DNA of 64,000 nucleotides from Paenibacillus lupini (GCF_011761355.1 NZ_JAASRW010000003.1:1-64000); one strand, 5' to 3'; shown: positions 1 through 8,569, counted from the stretch's first letter. Notes: a model not told the origin generated them from the sequence alone. A program made the numbers and translations.

Positions 1-94
1 AAGACCCCTTGAAGACGACGAGGTTGATAGGTTCGGGGTGGAAGCACAGCAATGTGTGGAGCTGACGAATACTAATCGGTCGAGGGCTTATCCT
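1..94 (+). rRNA. 23S rRNA, 3' end (partial)
   Basis: The first bases match the conserved 3' terminus of bacterial 23S rRNA: the GACGACGAGGTTGATAGG block, then GTGGAAGCACAGCAATGTG, the GAGCTGACGAATACTAATCG block and the CGAGGGCTTATCC end. The gene runs off the left edge. The exact 3' end is estimated from family knowledge. No 5S gene is recognisable before the first tRNA gene at 288. Confidence 0.92.
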
Positions 95-104
95 ACAATC
101 ACCC

Positions 105-166
105 CACAAAGTGAAGCAATTGCTACGAGGATTATTCCGAGTACTTTGCGGGGACCCCGGTGTAAG
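105..166 (+). repeat. rRNA/tRNA spacer repeat, copy 1
   Basis: This is a roughly 60-bp segment, GTGAAGCAATTGCTACGAGG followed by ATTCCGAGTACTTTGCGGGG and ACCCCGG. It recurs in degenerate form (by eye about 80% identical) at 586-649, between tRNA-Glu and tRNA-Val. The GGGGACCCC core is self-complementary. The two copies imply a mobile or conserved spacer element rather than chance. Confidence 0.65.
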
Positions 167-245
167 ATCGGGAAAGAATTGACCAGCTAAGTTTTGCATG
201 AATCATATTCAGTTTTTACGGTGTTATCTTTTTATATGAAGAAGC

Positions 246-268
246 ACCCACATTGTAGTGGGTTTTTT
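246..268 (+). terminator. Terminator after the 23S gene
   Basis: Stem ACCCAC / GTGGGT with a 6-nt loop is followed by a run of T. It lies between the 23S tail and the first tRNA, so the tRNA block may have its own promoter or depend on read-through. Confidence 0.6.
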
Positions 269-287
269 ACTGCTCTCAATCTACTAT

Positions 288-363
288 TCCCTGATAGCTC
301 AGTTGGTAGAGCACTCGACTGTTAATCGAGTTGTCACAGGTTCGAGTCCTGTTCGGGGAGCCA
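288..363 (+). tRNA. tRNA-Asn (GTT)
   Basis: The sequence folds as a full cloverleaf. Acceptor TCCCTGA pairs with TCGGGGA, the anticodon loop reads CTGTTAA, the T-loop is GGTTCGAGTCC and CCA is encoded. It is the first gene of the 14-tRNA block. Confidence 0.95.
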
Positions 364-366
364 TAT

Positions 367-457
367 AGAGAGGTGTCCGAGTGGTCGAAGGAGCACGATT
401 GGAAATCGTGTAGGCTCTAACCGGGTCTCGAGGGTTCGAATCCCTTCCTCTCTGCCA
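367..457 (+). tRNA. tRNA-Ser (GGA)
   Basis: A class II tRNA of 91 nt with a long variable arm. Acceptor AGAGAGG pairs with CCTCTCT, the anticodon is GGA and CCA is encoded. Confidence 0.95.
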
Positions 458-499
458 TTAACTTTTCTTACAATGTAGATCTTGCTTGGCAAATTTCAA

Positions 500-574
500 G
501 GCCCGTTGGTCAAGGGGTTAAGACACCTCCCTTTCACGGAGGTAACAGGGGTTCGAATCCCCTACGGGTCACCA
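500..574 (+). tRNA. tRNA-Glu (TTC)
   Basis: Acceptor GGCCCGT pairs with ACGGGTC. The anticodon loop CTTTCAC gives TTC, and CCA is encoded. It is followed by spacer repeat copy 2. Confidence 0.95.
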
Positions 575-585
575 ATTACTTCATC

Positions 586-649
586 CCAAAAAGTGAAGAA
601 GTGCTTCGAAGGCTATTCCGATTACTTTTCGGGGATACCGGAGAAAATA
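586..649 (+). repeat. rRNA/tRNA spacer repeat, copy 2
   Basis: The segment AAGTGAAGAAGTGCTTCGAA, then GGCTATTCCGATTACTTTTC and GGGGATACCGG, matches 105-166 along its whole length with scattered substitutions. It fills the Glu-Val gap, which is longer than the other spacers in the block. Confidence 0.65.
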
Positions 650-650
650 T

Positions 651-726
651 GGAGGCTTAGCTCAGCTGGGAGAGCATCTGCCTTACAAGCAGAGGGTCGG
701 GGGTTCGATCCCCTCAGCCTCCACCA
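651..726 (+). tRNA. tRNA-Val (TAC)
   Basis: Acceptor GGAGGCT pairs with AGCCTCC. The anticodon is TAC, the T-arm is GGTTCGATCC and CCA is encoded. Confidence 0.95.
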
Positions 727-746
727 TATAATATTTTTTTCAATGA

Positions 747-823
<77 letters not shown>

Positions 824-859
824 AAACTTTATCTTTGGTTTATACCGAGAACACGATGT

Positions 860-936
860 GGAGCTGTGGTGTAGAGGCCTAACATGCCTGCCTGTCACGC
901 AGGAGACCGCGGGTTCGAATCCCGTCAGCTCCGCCA
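860..936 (+). tRNA. tRNA-Asp (GTC)
   Basis: Acceptor GGAGCTG pairs with CAGCTCC. The anticodon loop CTGTCAC gives GTC, and CCA is encoded. Confidence 0.95.
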
Positions 937-951
937 TTTTATCAAACATCA

Positions 952-1027
<76 letters not shown>

Positions 1028-1053
1028 TGTAAGATGGTTCAAAATTTCAATAT

Positions 1054-1129
<76 letters not shown>

Positions 1130-1137
1130 TAGTTTTT

Positions 1138-1221
1138 GGAGGGCTAGTGAAGTGGCTAAACACGGCAGACTGTAAATCTGCTCCTTCGGGTTCGGTGGTT
1201 CGAATCCATCGCCCTCCACCA
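1138..1221 (+). tRNA. tRNA-Tyr (GTA)
   Basis: A class II tRNA of 84 nt with a long variable arm (CTCCTTCGGGTTCG). Acceptor GGAGGGC pairs with GCCCTCC, the anticodon is GTA and CCA is encoded. Confidence 0.95.
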
Positions 1222-1234
1222 TTTTTCTTTTTGA

Positions 1235-1307
1235 GAGCCATTAGCTCAGTTGGTAGAGCACCTGACTTTTAATCAGGGTGTCGAAGGTTCGAGTCCTTCA
1301 TGGCTCA
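1235..1307 (+). tRNA. tRNA-Lys (TTT), no encoded CCA
   Basis: Acceptor GAGCCAT pairs with ATGGCTC and the anticodon loop CTTTTAA gives TTT. The sequence after the discriminator A is CTTTT, so the 3' CCA must be added by tRNA nucleotidyltransferase. It is the only tRNA of the block without a templated CCA. Confidence 0.94.
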
Positions 1308-1327
1308 CTTTTACAAGTTTTTATCAT

Positions 1328-1410
1328 GCGCGTATGGCGGAATTGGCAGACGCACCAGACTTAGGATCTGGCGGGCGACCGTGGGGGTTCAAGTCCCTCT
1401 ACGCGCACCA
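1328..1410 (+). tRNA. tRNA-Leu (TAG)
   Basis: A class II tRNA. Acceptor GCGCGTA pairs with TACGCGC. The anticodon loop CTTAGGA gives TAG, and CCA is encoded. Confidence 0.94.
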
Positions 1411-1419
1411 TATTTTTTT

Positions 1420-1506
1420 GCGGTCATGGCGGAATTGGCAGACGCGCTAGATTCAGGTTCTAGTGTCAGCAATGACGTGGAGGTTCGAGTCCTCTTGACC
1501 GCACCA
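1420..1506 (+). tRNA. tRNA-Leu (CAG)
   Basis: A class II tRNA of 87 nt. Acceptor GCGGTCA pairs with TGACCGC. The anticodon loop TTCAGGT gives CAG, and CCA is encoded. The first 25 bases closely resemble the preceding Leu gene. Confidence 0.94.
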
Positions 1507-1509
1507 TAA

Positions 1510-1584
1510 GCGGAAGTGGCTCAGCGGTAGAGCATCGCCTTGCCAAGGCGAGGGTCGCGGGTTCGATTCCCGTCTTCCGCTCCA
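1510..1584 (+). tRNA. tRNA-Gly (GCC)
   Basis: Acceptor GCGGAAG pairs with CTTCCGC. The anticodon is GCC and CCA is encoded. Confidence 0.95.
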
Positions 1585-1589
1585 TTTTT

Positions 1590-1666
1590 CGGGATGTAGC
1601 TCAGCTTGGTAGAGCACCTGGTTTGGGACCAGGGGGTCGCATGTTCAAATCGTGTCATCCCGACCA
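1590..1666 (+). tRNA. tRNA-Pro (TGG)
   Basis: Acceptor CGGGATG pairs with CATCCCG. The anticodon loop TTTGGGA gives TGG, and CCA is encoded. It is the last tRNA before the terminator. Confidence 0.95.
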
Positions 1667-1703
1667 TTTTGCATGATAGCGGGCGTAACGCCTGATTTTT
1701 AAC

Positions 1704-1746
1704 GGAAGTCTCTTATCTAGTTATAGATAGGGGACTTCCTTTTTTG
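1704..1746 (+). terminator. Terminator of the tRNA block
   Basis: The outer stem GGAAGTC / GACTTCC has an inner TATCTA / TAGATA stem and is followed by six T. A small GGCG/CGCC hairpin at 1682-1692 precedes it. Confidence 0.8.
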
Positions 1747-1849
1747 GTTTTTGTTAACTCCCTCCATTAGGCAGGATAAACAGGAGAGGCAGCGAATATT
1801 GTGTTGTTCCATACTTGTGTGTGAGGTGATGGAGGTGCAAGGCAAACGC

Positions 1850-3628
1850 ATGTTCAAGTCTCCCGGAACGGTTCATAAGAAAATAGGCATTTTGTCCATG
1901 CTGCGTAATCGGTTTGTTTTCTCCTCTCTTCGCAAACGTATTATGGTGTTGCTGACGGTGGGCTTTGTAGGCTGCGCCATTCTGATGGCTTCCGTCTCCT
2001 ACAATGCGATCTACACCATGCAACGCGATAAAATAAAGACCTCTATGGCTTTTGATCTGTATCAACAAACAACTAAGCAGAACCAGGTGTATAACAACCT
2101 GCTTCAGGTTACGCAACAAATGACGCCGGAAGGCACGGTGGGTCATCTGATGGAGACATATATCTCTACTGAAGACATTTATAGTCAGCGTGTTCTCTCC
2201 CGTGATATTTCCTATAATATTGGATTAGTTACTTTCTCAAATCCGGCTATGCAGCTGGTTATGTATTATAATCCCGCAAGCGGACGGGCGTCCTATTCGA
2301 ATTTGCCGCTGCGCGCGGACTTTACGCTGCAATCTTTGCCTAATGTCGCCGGTATGGGAGAGCTAAAATACCAGTCTCCTCATAAATCCTTATGCCGGTT
2401 CAGCGATGATCTGGTGGTGTCGGTAACCCGGGAGGTCGAATTTCCGGACGGTACAGAGCTCGTTGTATATGTGGAAGCAAAGACCGATATCACGACAGAT
2501 ATGAATTCGCTTACAGAGAGCTTAAATATGCCGTATTCACTGATACTTACCGATACAGCGGGCACGGTGACCTATAGCAGCAATCCGACAGCCTTTGAGG
2601 CAGGCAGGCATCTTGAGCTTAAGGGGCAATCGGGCACAACGGATGATTATGTATGGAATCGAATGACGGGTGATTATGGCTATGACATTACGCTGCTTCT
2701 TCCCGTCTCTTATTACAACCATGAGCTCTATACGTGGAAAAATCATATGTACTGGATTCTCGCTATTGCCCTCTTAATGATGTTTATCCTTACTCTTGTC
2801 TTGCGCCGCCTCATCAACAGGCCATTTCTGTTAATCGAGAAGGAAATGAGGACGTTTGGCAAAGGATACATGGGCACCAGCCAATACCATACGGGGATTG
2901 ATGAATTCGACCGGATATTCGATCAGTTTAATATTATGAAGCGGCAGATTCAGCAGCTCATCCTGGATGTGGAGCAGAAGGAAAAGCGCAGGCATCAGCT
3001 GGAGATCGAAAAGCTTGCCTACCAGATCAATCCGCATTTTCTGATGAATACGCTCAACTCTGTGCGCTGGCTGGCGGTCATGCATAAGCAGGAGGAGATT
3101 GAGAAGTTTGTATCCTCTCTCATTATTTTGCTGAACTATAACTTGGGGAAATCGGAGGAAAAAGCGACCTTCCGCTCAGAAATTCAGGTCATGAGAACCT
3201 ATCTAGAGCTGCAGCAGATGCGGCATGATTTTGAAGTGAAGCTGGACATTGCAGAGGGAGCTTATCTGGACAGCCCGGTCGCGAGGTTCATCCTGCAGCC
3301 AATCGTGGAAAATGCCGTCTGTCACGGTCTCGACGATAACGGCATGCTGGAAATTAGCATTGACTCTGACGAGGCAACGCAGATGGTGCGTATTATAATC
3401 CGCGATGATGGCAAAGGACTTAGTCAGGAGACGCTGGCCCTGCTGCAGCGCGATACACCTGATCAGCAGCAGACGGGCTGGGGAATTGGACTCCGTTATG
3501 TCCGTTCCATGCTGGAATCCTTTTATGGCTACAAAGCTCATATGGGTATAGACAGCACTCCAAATCAAGGCACTACGGTTACGTTAAACCTTCCTTTTCT
3601 TGACCAACGAAAGGAGAGAGCCATGTGA
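1850..3628 (+). CDS. YesM-type sensor histidine kinase
   Basis: A membrane sensor kinase that autophosphorylates on His and passes phosphate to the regulator encoded next. One membrane segment lies near residues 31-53, an extracellular sensor domain follows to about 298, a second membrane segment spans about 300-322, and then a HAMP-like linker. The His_kinase box YQINPHFLMNTLNS is near 391-404. The HATPase N box (QPIVENAVCHG) is near 483 and the glycine boxes DDGKGL and GWGIGLRYV are near 520 and 543. ATG 1850 was chosen because GGAGGTG lies 12 nt upstream; in-frame starts also exist at 1751, 1829 and 1898. The stop overlaps the next start (ATGTGA), which implies translational coupling. The family usually senses extracellular sugars. 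The ligand is unknown; pectin oligosaccharides are inferred from the neighbours. Confidence 0.92.
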   Translation: MFKSPGTVHKKIGILSMLRNRFVFSSLRKRIMVLLTVGFVGCAILMASVSYNAIYTMQRDKIKTSMAFDLYQQTTKQNQVYNNLLQVTQQMTPEGTVGHLMETYISTEDIYSQRVLSRDISYNIGLVTFSNPAMQLVMYYNPASGRASYSNLPLRADFTLQSLPNVAGMGELKYQSPHKSLCRFSDDLVVSVTREVEFPDGTELVVYVEAKTDITTDMNSLTESLNMPYSLILTDTAGTVTYSSNPTAFEAGRHLELKGQSGTTDDYVWNRMTGDYGYDITLLLPVSYYNHELYTWKNHMYWILAIALLMMFILTLVLRRLINRPFLLIEKEMRTFGKGYMGTSQYHTGIDEFDRIFDQFNIMKRQIQQLILDVEQKEKRRHQLEIEKLAYQINPHFLMNTLNSVRWLAVMHKQEEIEKFVSSLIILLNYNLGKSEEKATFRSEIQVMRTYLELQQMRHDFEVKLDIAEGAYLDSPVARFILQPIVENAVCHGLDDNGMLEISIDSDEATQMVRIIIRDDGKGLSQETLALLQRDTPDQQQTGWGIGLRYVRSMLESFYGYKAHMGIDSTPNQGTTVTLNLPFLDQRKERAM

Positions 3629-4710
3629 TACGTGTACTCATTGTTGACGATGACAAGTTGGCGCGCAAAGGCTTCATTTCCATTATGCCTTGGTCTAATC
3701 ACGATATGATTGTTGTTGGAGAAGCAGCAAACGGCGCGAAGGCGCTGGAATTTATGGAGCAGCATGAGGTGGATCTTATGTTTGTGGATCTCTCGATGCC
3801 TGTAATGTCAGGAATGGAGCTGCTCCAGGTTACGCGTCAGAGATTCCCGGGTCTTCGTTCCGTCATTTTATCGTTTCATGAGGAGTTCGAGAACGTGCAG
3901 ACGGCCTACCGAATGGGCGTGCTTGACTATATCTCTAAGGTGCGTCTGGAATCGGAAGATGACGAGCAAATCCTGAACCGAATCCAGCAGCAAATGGCAG
4001 GAGAGGTGATCCTTCGTACGTCGTCCAAGCCTCTCGTGACGGAGAAGCCTCTACATGCTTCCGAGCAAAACGTCGGTTCACAGGAGGAAGAGGAGTGGAG
4101 TGAGCTGGAGCAAGAATGGCGCACTCACTACTGGCTTTTTAATGAACCGGTCTTTCAGCGCTTATGCAAACAGACCGTTGCTACGAAGGTATCTTTTCGC
4201 CGTGTGGAAGGGCTGTTTATGCGTCTGCTGTCGCAGCTGGAGAGTGACCTGGCACTCCGTGCCGAGCTCCGTTCCGATGCGGATGACATCCGTTCGACGG
4301 TTGAGTGGCTGCGCGATTACAGGACACGGGTGTATGCGCAGGTTGCGGCCTCCGCCGAATTTACCAATACGACGACAAGTATTCTGAAGGCCGTGTTGTT
4401 TATCCGCGAACAGGCTTCAAATACGCTGCATGCTGAGGACGTCGCCGATCATGTGCACATGAGCCGGAGCTATTTCAGCCAATGCTTTAAGAAGCTGACA
4501 GGCTCGACGTTTAATGATTACTTGAAGCAGGAGCGGATCAGAGCCGCAGAGCGCCTGCTGTGCGAGACGAATCAGTCTATCGCATGGGTTGCGCATGCCG
4601 TTGGTTACAACGACTCCAAATATTTCTCCCAGCTCTTCTATGAACAGACCCGCTTGCTGCCCTCCGAGTTCCGAGCGCAATTCATAGGGGGGAAGATTGA
4701 TTACAATTGA
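3625..4710 (+). CDS. YesN-type response regulator, REC-AraC
   Basis: The cognate regulator of the upstream kinase. An N-terminal receiver domain (about 1-120) carries the acidic pocket D8-D10, phospho-acceptor D55 in FVDLSMP, the conserved Ser of LSFHEEF and a Lys near 105. A variable middle of about 130 residues follows. The C-terminal double AraC helix-turn-helix (about 250-355) includes the typical YFSQCFKKLTGSTFNDYL and YNDSKYFSQLFYEQT segments. The start is GTG at 3625 with AAAGGAGAG upstream, overlapping the kinase stop by 4 bases. It most likely activates the transporter operon that begins 180 bp downstream, as YesN-type regulators usually do. Confidence 0.93.
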   Translation: MIRVLIVDDDKLARKGFISIMPWSNHDMIVVGEAANGAKALEFMEQHEVDLMFVDLSMPVMSGMELLQVTRQRFPGLRSVILSFHEEFENVQTAYRMGVLDYISKVRLESEDDEQILNRIQQQMAGEVILRTSSKPLVTEKPLHASEQNVGSQEEEEWSELEQEWRTHYWLFNEPVFQRLCKQTVATKVSFRRVEGLFMRLLSQLESDLALRAELRSDADDIRSTVEWLRDYRTRVYAQVAASAEFTNTTTSILKAVLFIREQASNTLHAEDVADHVHMSRSYFSQCFKKLTGSTFNDYLKQERIRAAERLLCETNQSIAWVAHAVGYNDSKYFSQLFYEQTRLLPSEFRAQFIGGKIDYN

Positions 4711-4774
4711 CCGAACAAATACCTACCTTCGTTTTTACATCTCTCACAAAACAGGGCACAATCGTCCGACTCAT

Positions 4775-4789
4775 TTTAAGCGCTTACAT
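4775..4789 (+). promoter_or_regulatory. cre-like site before the transporter operon
   Basis: TTTTAAGCGCTTACA differs at one position from the CcpA-site consensus WTGNAANCGNWNNCW. It sits about 100 bp upstream of the solute-binding protein gene and suggests carbon catabolite repression of the transporter. No clear -35/-10 pair was assigned nearby. Confidence 0.55.
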
Positions 4790-4850
4790 TGTACAATGAG
4801 TAGGCAAAGAACGAATGGTTCACAAAGAATGGCTTCACAAATCTTAAGTT

Positions 4851-4873
4851 AATGCTTACGAAGTAAGAATTTT
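4851..4873 (+). repeat. Leader element ATGCTTACGAAGTAAGAATT
   Basis: The block ATGCTTACGAAGTAAGAATT, followed by a T-run and AGGAGG, lies directly before the start codon of the solute-binding protein. Nearly the same block precedes the aldo/keto reductase gene (minus strand, 63378-63459), and partial copies lie near 24454 and 50066. Its core CTTAC GAA GTAAG is an inverted repeat. Confidence 0.6.
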
Positions 4874-4888
4874 TTTAGGAGGGGTTAG

Positions 4889-6613
4889 ATGAAAAGGAAT
4901 TTGGCATTATTGCTTTCTGCTGCATTACTTGGCGTAAGCTTGACAGCATGTTCTTCTTCCAATGATTCATCGAACAACAATGTGAAAGCGTCTTCAAGTC
5001 CAGATTCAGATAGTTCCGCAAGCCCAGCCTTGTCTGGGGATGACTTGGCCTTCTCCAAATTTCCGAAGCCTGTTGATGTTCACATCGGCATGGTGGTGGA
5101 CCCGACGGACAAAACGCTGCCAGAAGGCGACAGCGTAAGCAACAACCAATATACCCGTTACCTCAAGGATAATTACAATATCAACGTTATTGTGGATTGG
5201 ACCGCTGCTACCGGTAACGACTTCAAGCAGAAGGTCAGCCTGACTATCGCATCGGGCAAGCTGCCTGACGGTATGGTGGTCGACGACCGCTCCTTCATGA
5301 CGAAAGCCGCAAGTTCAGGGCTGCTGTACGATATTGGCGATCTCTTTGATCAATATGCGTCCAAACAGGTTAAAGATATTATGGCAAGTACCGAAGGACG
5401 TGCCCTGGAAAACGCCAGCTATAAAGGCAAAATGGTGTCGCTCCCGAACATTACGGTAGACACCGACGGCGTGCACGTGATGTGGATCCGCAAGGACTGG
5501 CTCGATAAGCTGAGTCTGCCGGTGCCGAAGACGATTGCCGATCTCGAGAAAACGGCTAAAGCGTTTATGGATAACAAGCTGGGCGGGGACAAAACCATCG
5601 GTATTGCCGGCCCTTCCAAAAATACATTCCCTTATTCCACTTTCCTCGTATCTTCCAACAATATGGCTGGATTTGACCCGATCTTTGGCGCAAACGATGC
5701 GTATCCAGGCTACTGGCTCGACAATGGCGACGGGACGGTATCGTACGGAACAACGTCGGAGAATACGAAGAAAACATTGGCCGTGCTGGCTGACTGGTAC
5801 AAAAAAGGACTTATCGATCCTGAAGTGGGCACTCGCGATAACACGGGGGATCCGATCAATGCCAACCAAACGGGCATTTTCTTCGGACCTTGGTGGAACG
5901 GCGGCTATGGCAATGGCGACTCCTTCAAGAACGATCCTACTGCGAACTGGCAGGCTTACCCCGTCTACTCCGATGACGGCAAATGGAATACGCATATGAA
6001 AACGACGGGCAGTACTTACACCATTATTAGCAAAAATGCGAAGCCGGACGTCGTGAAAGCGATTATGATCATGAACAATGCCCTTGTGCGCGATGAAGCG
6101 ACATTTGACCTGTCCGTTGCAGTGGGGTGGTATCCGCTCCGTAACGTAATGGCTGCGGCTAACGAGACGGAATACGAGTACACCGAGCTGACGAAAGTTC
6201 TGAAGGGCGAGGCAGAACCAGAGGATTATAACGTACCGAACAGCTTGTACAAACTGATGTATGCGGATGCGAAAAAAGTAAGAGACGTCGTGAAGCCTCC
6301 GTATGACGAGCTTGGCGTCAGCAATTTCAGCACGGCCAACTTCGGCGACTTCCAGCGTTTGTATTCGCTCTTGATTGGCGATCGTCCGTTTGCAACAACT
6401 CCAATCGACAAGAAGGTCTACAGCGTCACTTACAACCAGACGCCAACGATGGAAACCAAATGGGCCAACCTGAAGAAGATGGAAGATGAGACCGTTCTGA
6501 AAATCATCCTTGGCCAGCAGCCTATCGACTCCTTCGACAAATTCGTGAAGGACTGGAAGTCTCAAGGCGGGGACGAAATCACGGCGGAAGTTGCAGAGCT
6601 CTTGAAGAAATAA
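4889..6613 (+). CDS. Extracellular solute-binding lipoprotein (LplA type)
   Basis: The substrate-capture subunit of a carbohydrate ABC importer. A lipoprotein signal (MKRNLALLLSAALLGVSLTAC) ends in an LTAC lipobox with lipidated Cys21. A Ser/Asn-rich tether follows, and then a type 1 solute-binding fold to residue 574. The length of about 550-575 is typical of the LplA/YtcQ group. The start ATG 4889 has AGGAGGGG 8 bases upstream. The gene is followed by a stem-loop and the two permease genes; no ATPase gene is present, so a shared MsmK/MsmX-type ATPase elsewhere is expected (family knowledge). The substrate is not proven. The pectate lyase downstream points to oligogalacturonides or related pectin fragments. 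Confidence 0.93.
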   Translation: MKRNLALLLSAALLGVSLTACSSSNDSSNNNVKASSSPDSDSSASPALSGDDLAFSKFPKPVDVHIGMVVDPTDKTLPEGDSVSNNQYTRYLKDNYNINVIVDWTAATGNDFKQKVSLTIASGKLPDGMVVDDRSFMTKAASSGLLYDIGDLFDQYASKQVKDIMASTEGRALENASYKGKMVSLPNITVDTDGVHVMWIRKDWLDKLSLPVPKTIADLEKTAKAFMDNKLGGDKTIGIAGPSKNTFPYSTFLVSSNNMAGFDPIFGANDAYPGYWLDNGDGTVSYGTTSENTKKTLAVLADWYKKGLIDPEVGTRDNTGDPINANQTGIFFGPWWNGGYGNGDSFKNDPTANWQAYPVYSDDGKWNTHMKTTGSTYTIISKNAKPDVVKAIMIMNNALVRDEATFDLSVAVGWYPLRNVMAAANETEYEYTELTKVLKGEAEPEDYNVPNSLYKLMYADAKKVRDVVKPPYDELGVSNFSTANFGDFQRLYSLLIGDRPFATTPIDKKVYSVTYNQTPTMETKWANLKKMEDETVLKIILGQQPIDSFDKFVKDWKSQGGDEITAEVAELLKK

Positions 6614-6619
6614 CGATGC

Positions 6620-6669
6620 GTAAAGCTTGCGGAGGGCACATATGTGTCAGTGCTTTTCGCAAGCTTTAC
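6620..6669 (+). promoter_or_regulatory. Intercistronic stem-loop in the transporter operon
   Basis: A perfect 12-bp inverted repeat, GTAAAGCTTGCG / CGCAAGCTTTAC, encloses a second near-palindrome GGCACATATGTGTC. It lies between the binding-protein and permease genes and has no T-tract. Such structures often protect the upstream mRNA so that the binding protein is made in excess; that role here is inference. Confidence 0.6.
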
Positions 6670-6700
6670 ATCCTGGTAGAGAGACAGGAGGTTATCCTTG

Positions 6701-7591
6701 ATGAGAAAATTAGGCCATCAGAAGCACTATTATTTGATGCTGCTGCCGGGAATGGTCTGGCTTGTAATGTTCAGTATTGTGCCTATGTTCGGAATTCTGA
6801 TGGCATTTCAGAATTTTAATCCGGGAATGGGGTTGTTCAAATCTGAGTGGGTAGGACTTGAAAACTTCAAGTATATGTTTCAGCTGAATGACAGCAAAAC
6901 GGTTATCGTGAATACTTTTATTATCGCCATCGGCAAAATCGTGATGAATCTGATTGTACCACTTGTCTTTGCCATTCTATTGAACGAACTTCGCAGCCTT
7001 CGCTACAAGAGGCTGGTACAGACCGTTGTTTACCTGCCGCACTTTCTATCGTGGGTTATTATGTCCACGATTGTCATTGGAATCTTCGGCTATTATGGCG
7101 TTGTAAATACAGTTATCGGTTACTTCGGTGTTGACCCCAAGCTGTTTATGGCGGATTCGAGCATATTCCGTCAGTTGATCATCGGAACCGATGTATGGAA
7201 GGAATTTGGCTATAACGCGATTATTTACCTGGCGGCATTGACAGGCGTCAATCCTAATCTGTATGAGGCAGCCGCCATTGATGGGGCTAACCGCTGGCAG
7301 CTGGTCCGTAATGTTACGCTGCCTGCACTGACAACTACGGTTGTCCTGCTTGGGGTATTGAGCCTCGGCAACGTGCTGAACGCCGGCTTCGATCAGGTAT
7401 ATAACCTGTATAACCCACTTGTGTATTCGACCGGAGATATTTTGGATACATGGGTATACCGGCTAGGCCTGCAAAATCTCCAGTTCTCGCTGGCAACGGC
7501 GGCAGGGTTGTTCAAGTCGGTCATTAGCTTTGCGCTGATCTATATATCCTATCGTCTGGCATATCGTTATGCCGATTACACGATATTCTAA
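6701..7591 (+). CDS. ABC sugar permease, LplB/YteP type
   Basis: The first membrane subunit of the importer. It has about six hydrophobic segments (first near residues 14-36). The permease EAA loop EAAAIDGANRWQ is near residue 189 and is followed by VTLPAL, where the ATPase docks. ATG 6701 was chosen over the adjacent TTG because AGGAGG lies 9 bases upstream. The length (296 aa) fits the family. It is co-transcribed with the binding protein and the second permease, 15 nt from the latter. Confidence 0.94.
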   Translation: MRKLGHQKHYYLMLLPGMVWLVMFSIVPMFGILMAFQNFNPGMGLFKSEWVGLENFKYMFQLNDSKTVIVNTFIIAIGKIVMNLIVPLVFAILLNELRSLRYKRLVQTVVYLPHFLSWVIMSTIVIGIFGYYGVVNTVIGYFGVDPKLFMADSSIFRQLIIGTDVWKEFGYNAIIYLAALTGVNPNLYEAAAIDGANRWQLVRNVTLPALTTTVVLLGVLSLGNVLNAGFDQVYNLYNPLVYSTGDILDTWVYRLGLQNLQFSLATAAGLFKSVISFALIYISYRLAYRYADYTIF

Positions 7592-7606
7592 GAGGAGGAC
7601 GCTGCA

Positions 7607-8494
7607 ATGGTCAGAAATACAACGTTAGGTTCACGGGCGTTTGATATTGCTAATATTGTCCTCCTCGCTCTCCTGGTCATTAGCTGCGTATATCCTCTGT
7701 GGTACACCTTTTGTGTATCGATTTCCGAGAAATCGGCGGCTAATGCGGGCCTGGTGACGATTTATCCCATCGGATTTTCCTTGACGCCGTATAAGGAAAT
7801 TATTAACGACAGTATGTTTTTTAACGCGTTTTGGATTTCGATTCAACGTACCGTGCTTGGTACATCGTTCTCCTTGTTTGTAACGGTATTAATGGCTTAT
7901 CCGCTGGCAAGGCCTAAGAGAGATTTTAAAACGCGTAATATGTTCATGTGGATCCTGGTCTTCTGTATGTTGTTTAACGGGGGATTGATCCCGTGGTATC
8001 TGACCATTCAGAACTATCATCTGATCGATACGATCTGGGCGTTAGTGCTTGGCGCAGGTGTTCCGGTATTTGACGTCATCCTGATTATGAACTTCTTCCG
8101 AAATCTTCCGAAGGAGCTGAATGAGGCGGCTGTCGTTGACGGTGCTGGTCCATGGTCGGTCCTGTTCCGGGTATATATCCCATGCTCGATTCCTGTACTT
8201 GCTGCCGTAGCGTTGTTCATCAGCGTATACCACTGGAACGAGTTCTTTAACGGATTGGTGCTCAGTAACACGCAATCCAGCTATCCGCTTCAAACTTATA
8301 TCCAGCAGCTTGTCGTCAACATTCCGGTTGGCACGAACCTAACGCCGGAGCAGTACAAGAAGCTCTCTGAGCTGTCTAACCGGACGCTTAATTCAGCGAA
8401 GGTGTTTATCGCAATGGTGCCGATGCTGATCGTCTATCCGTTCCTGCAAAAATACTTTGTTTCCGGTATTATGCTTGGTGCGGTGAAGGAGTAA
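7607..8494 (+). CDS. ABC sugar permease, YtcP type
   Basis: The second membrane subunit of the importer (MalG/YtcP group). It has about six membrane spans, the first near residues 16-36, and the EAA loop NEAAVVDGAGPWS near residue 171. A terminal hydrophobic segment ends in the family signature VSGIMLGAVKE. AGAGGAGG lies 7 bases before the ATG. A strong terminator follows at 8532, which closes the three-gene operon. Confidence 0.94.
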   Translation: MVRNTTLGSRAFDIANIVLLALLVISCVYPLWYTFCVSISEKSAANAGLVTIYPIGFSLTPYKEIINDSMFFNAFWISIQRTVLGTSFSLFVTVLMAYPLARPKRDFKTRNMFMWILVFCMLFNGGLIPWYLTIQNYHLIDTIWALVLGAGVPVFDVILIMNFFRNLPKELNEAAVVDGAGPWSVLFRVYIPCSIPVLAAVALFISVYHWNEFFNGLVLSNTQSSYPLQTYIQQLVVNIPVGTNLTPEQYKKLSELSNRTLNSAKVFIAMVPMLIVYPFLQKYFVSGIMLGAVKE

Positions 8495-8531
8495 GGGTTA
8501 GGTTTGAGTGGGGCGGCACCCCTCAACCACT

Positions 8532-8569
8532 AAAAACCACATCCATATGAGGATGTGGTTTTTGTTTTG
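8532..8569 (+). terminator. Terminator of the transporter operon
   Basis: Stem AAAACCACATCC / GGATGTGGTTTT with loop ATATGA, then T-rich sequence. The remaining bases to 8784 hold no gene I can support. Confidence 0.88.

Noticed and set aside
5315..6565. Long minus-strand open frame of 416 codons opposite the solute-binding protein
   Set aside because: It is a shadow of a well-supported gene; the composition is unlike a real protein, rich in Arg, His and Val, and it has no ribosome site.
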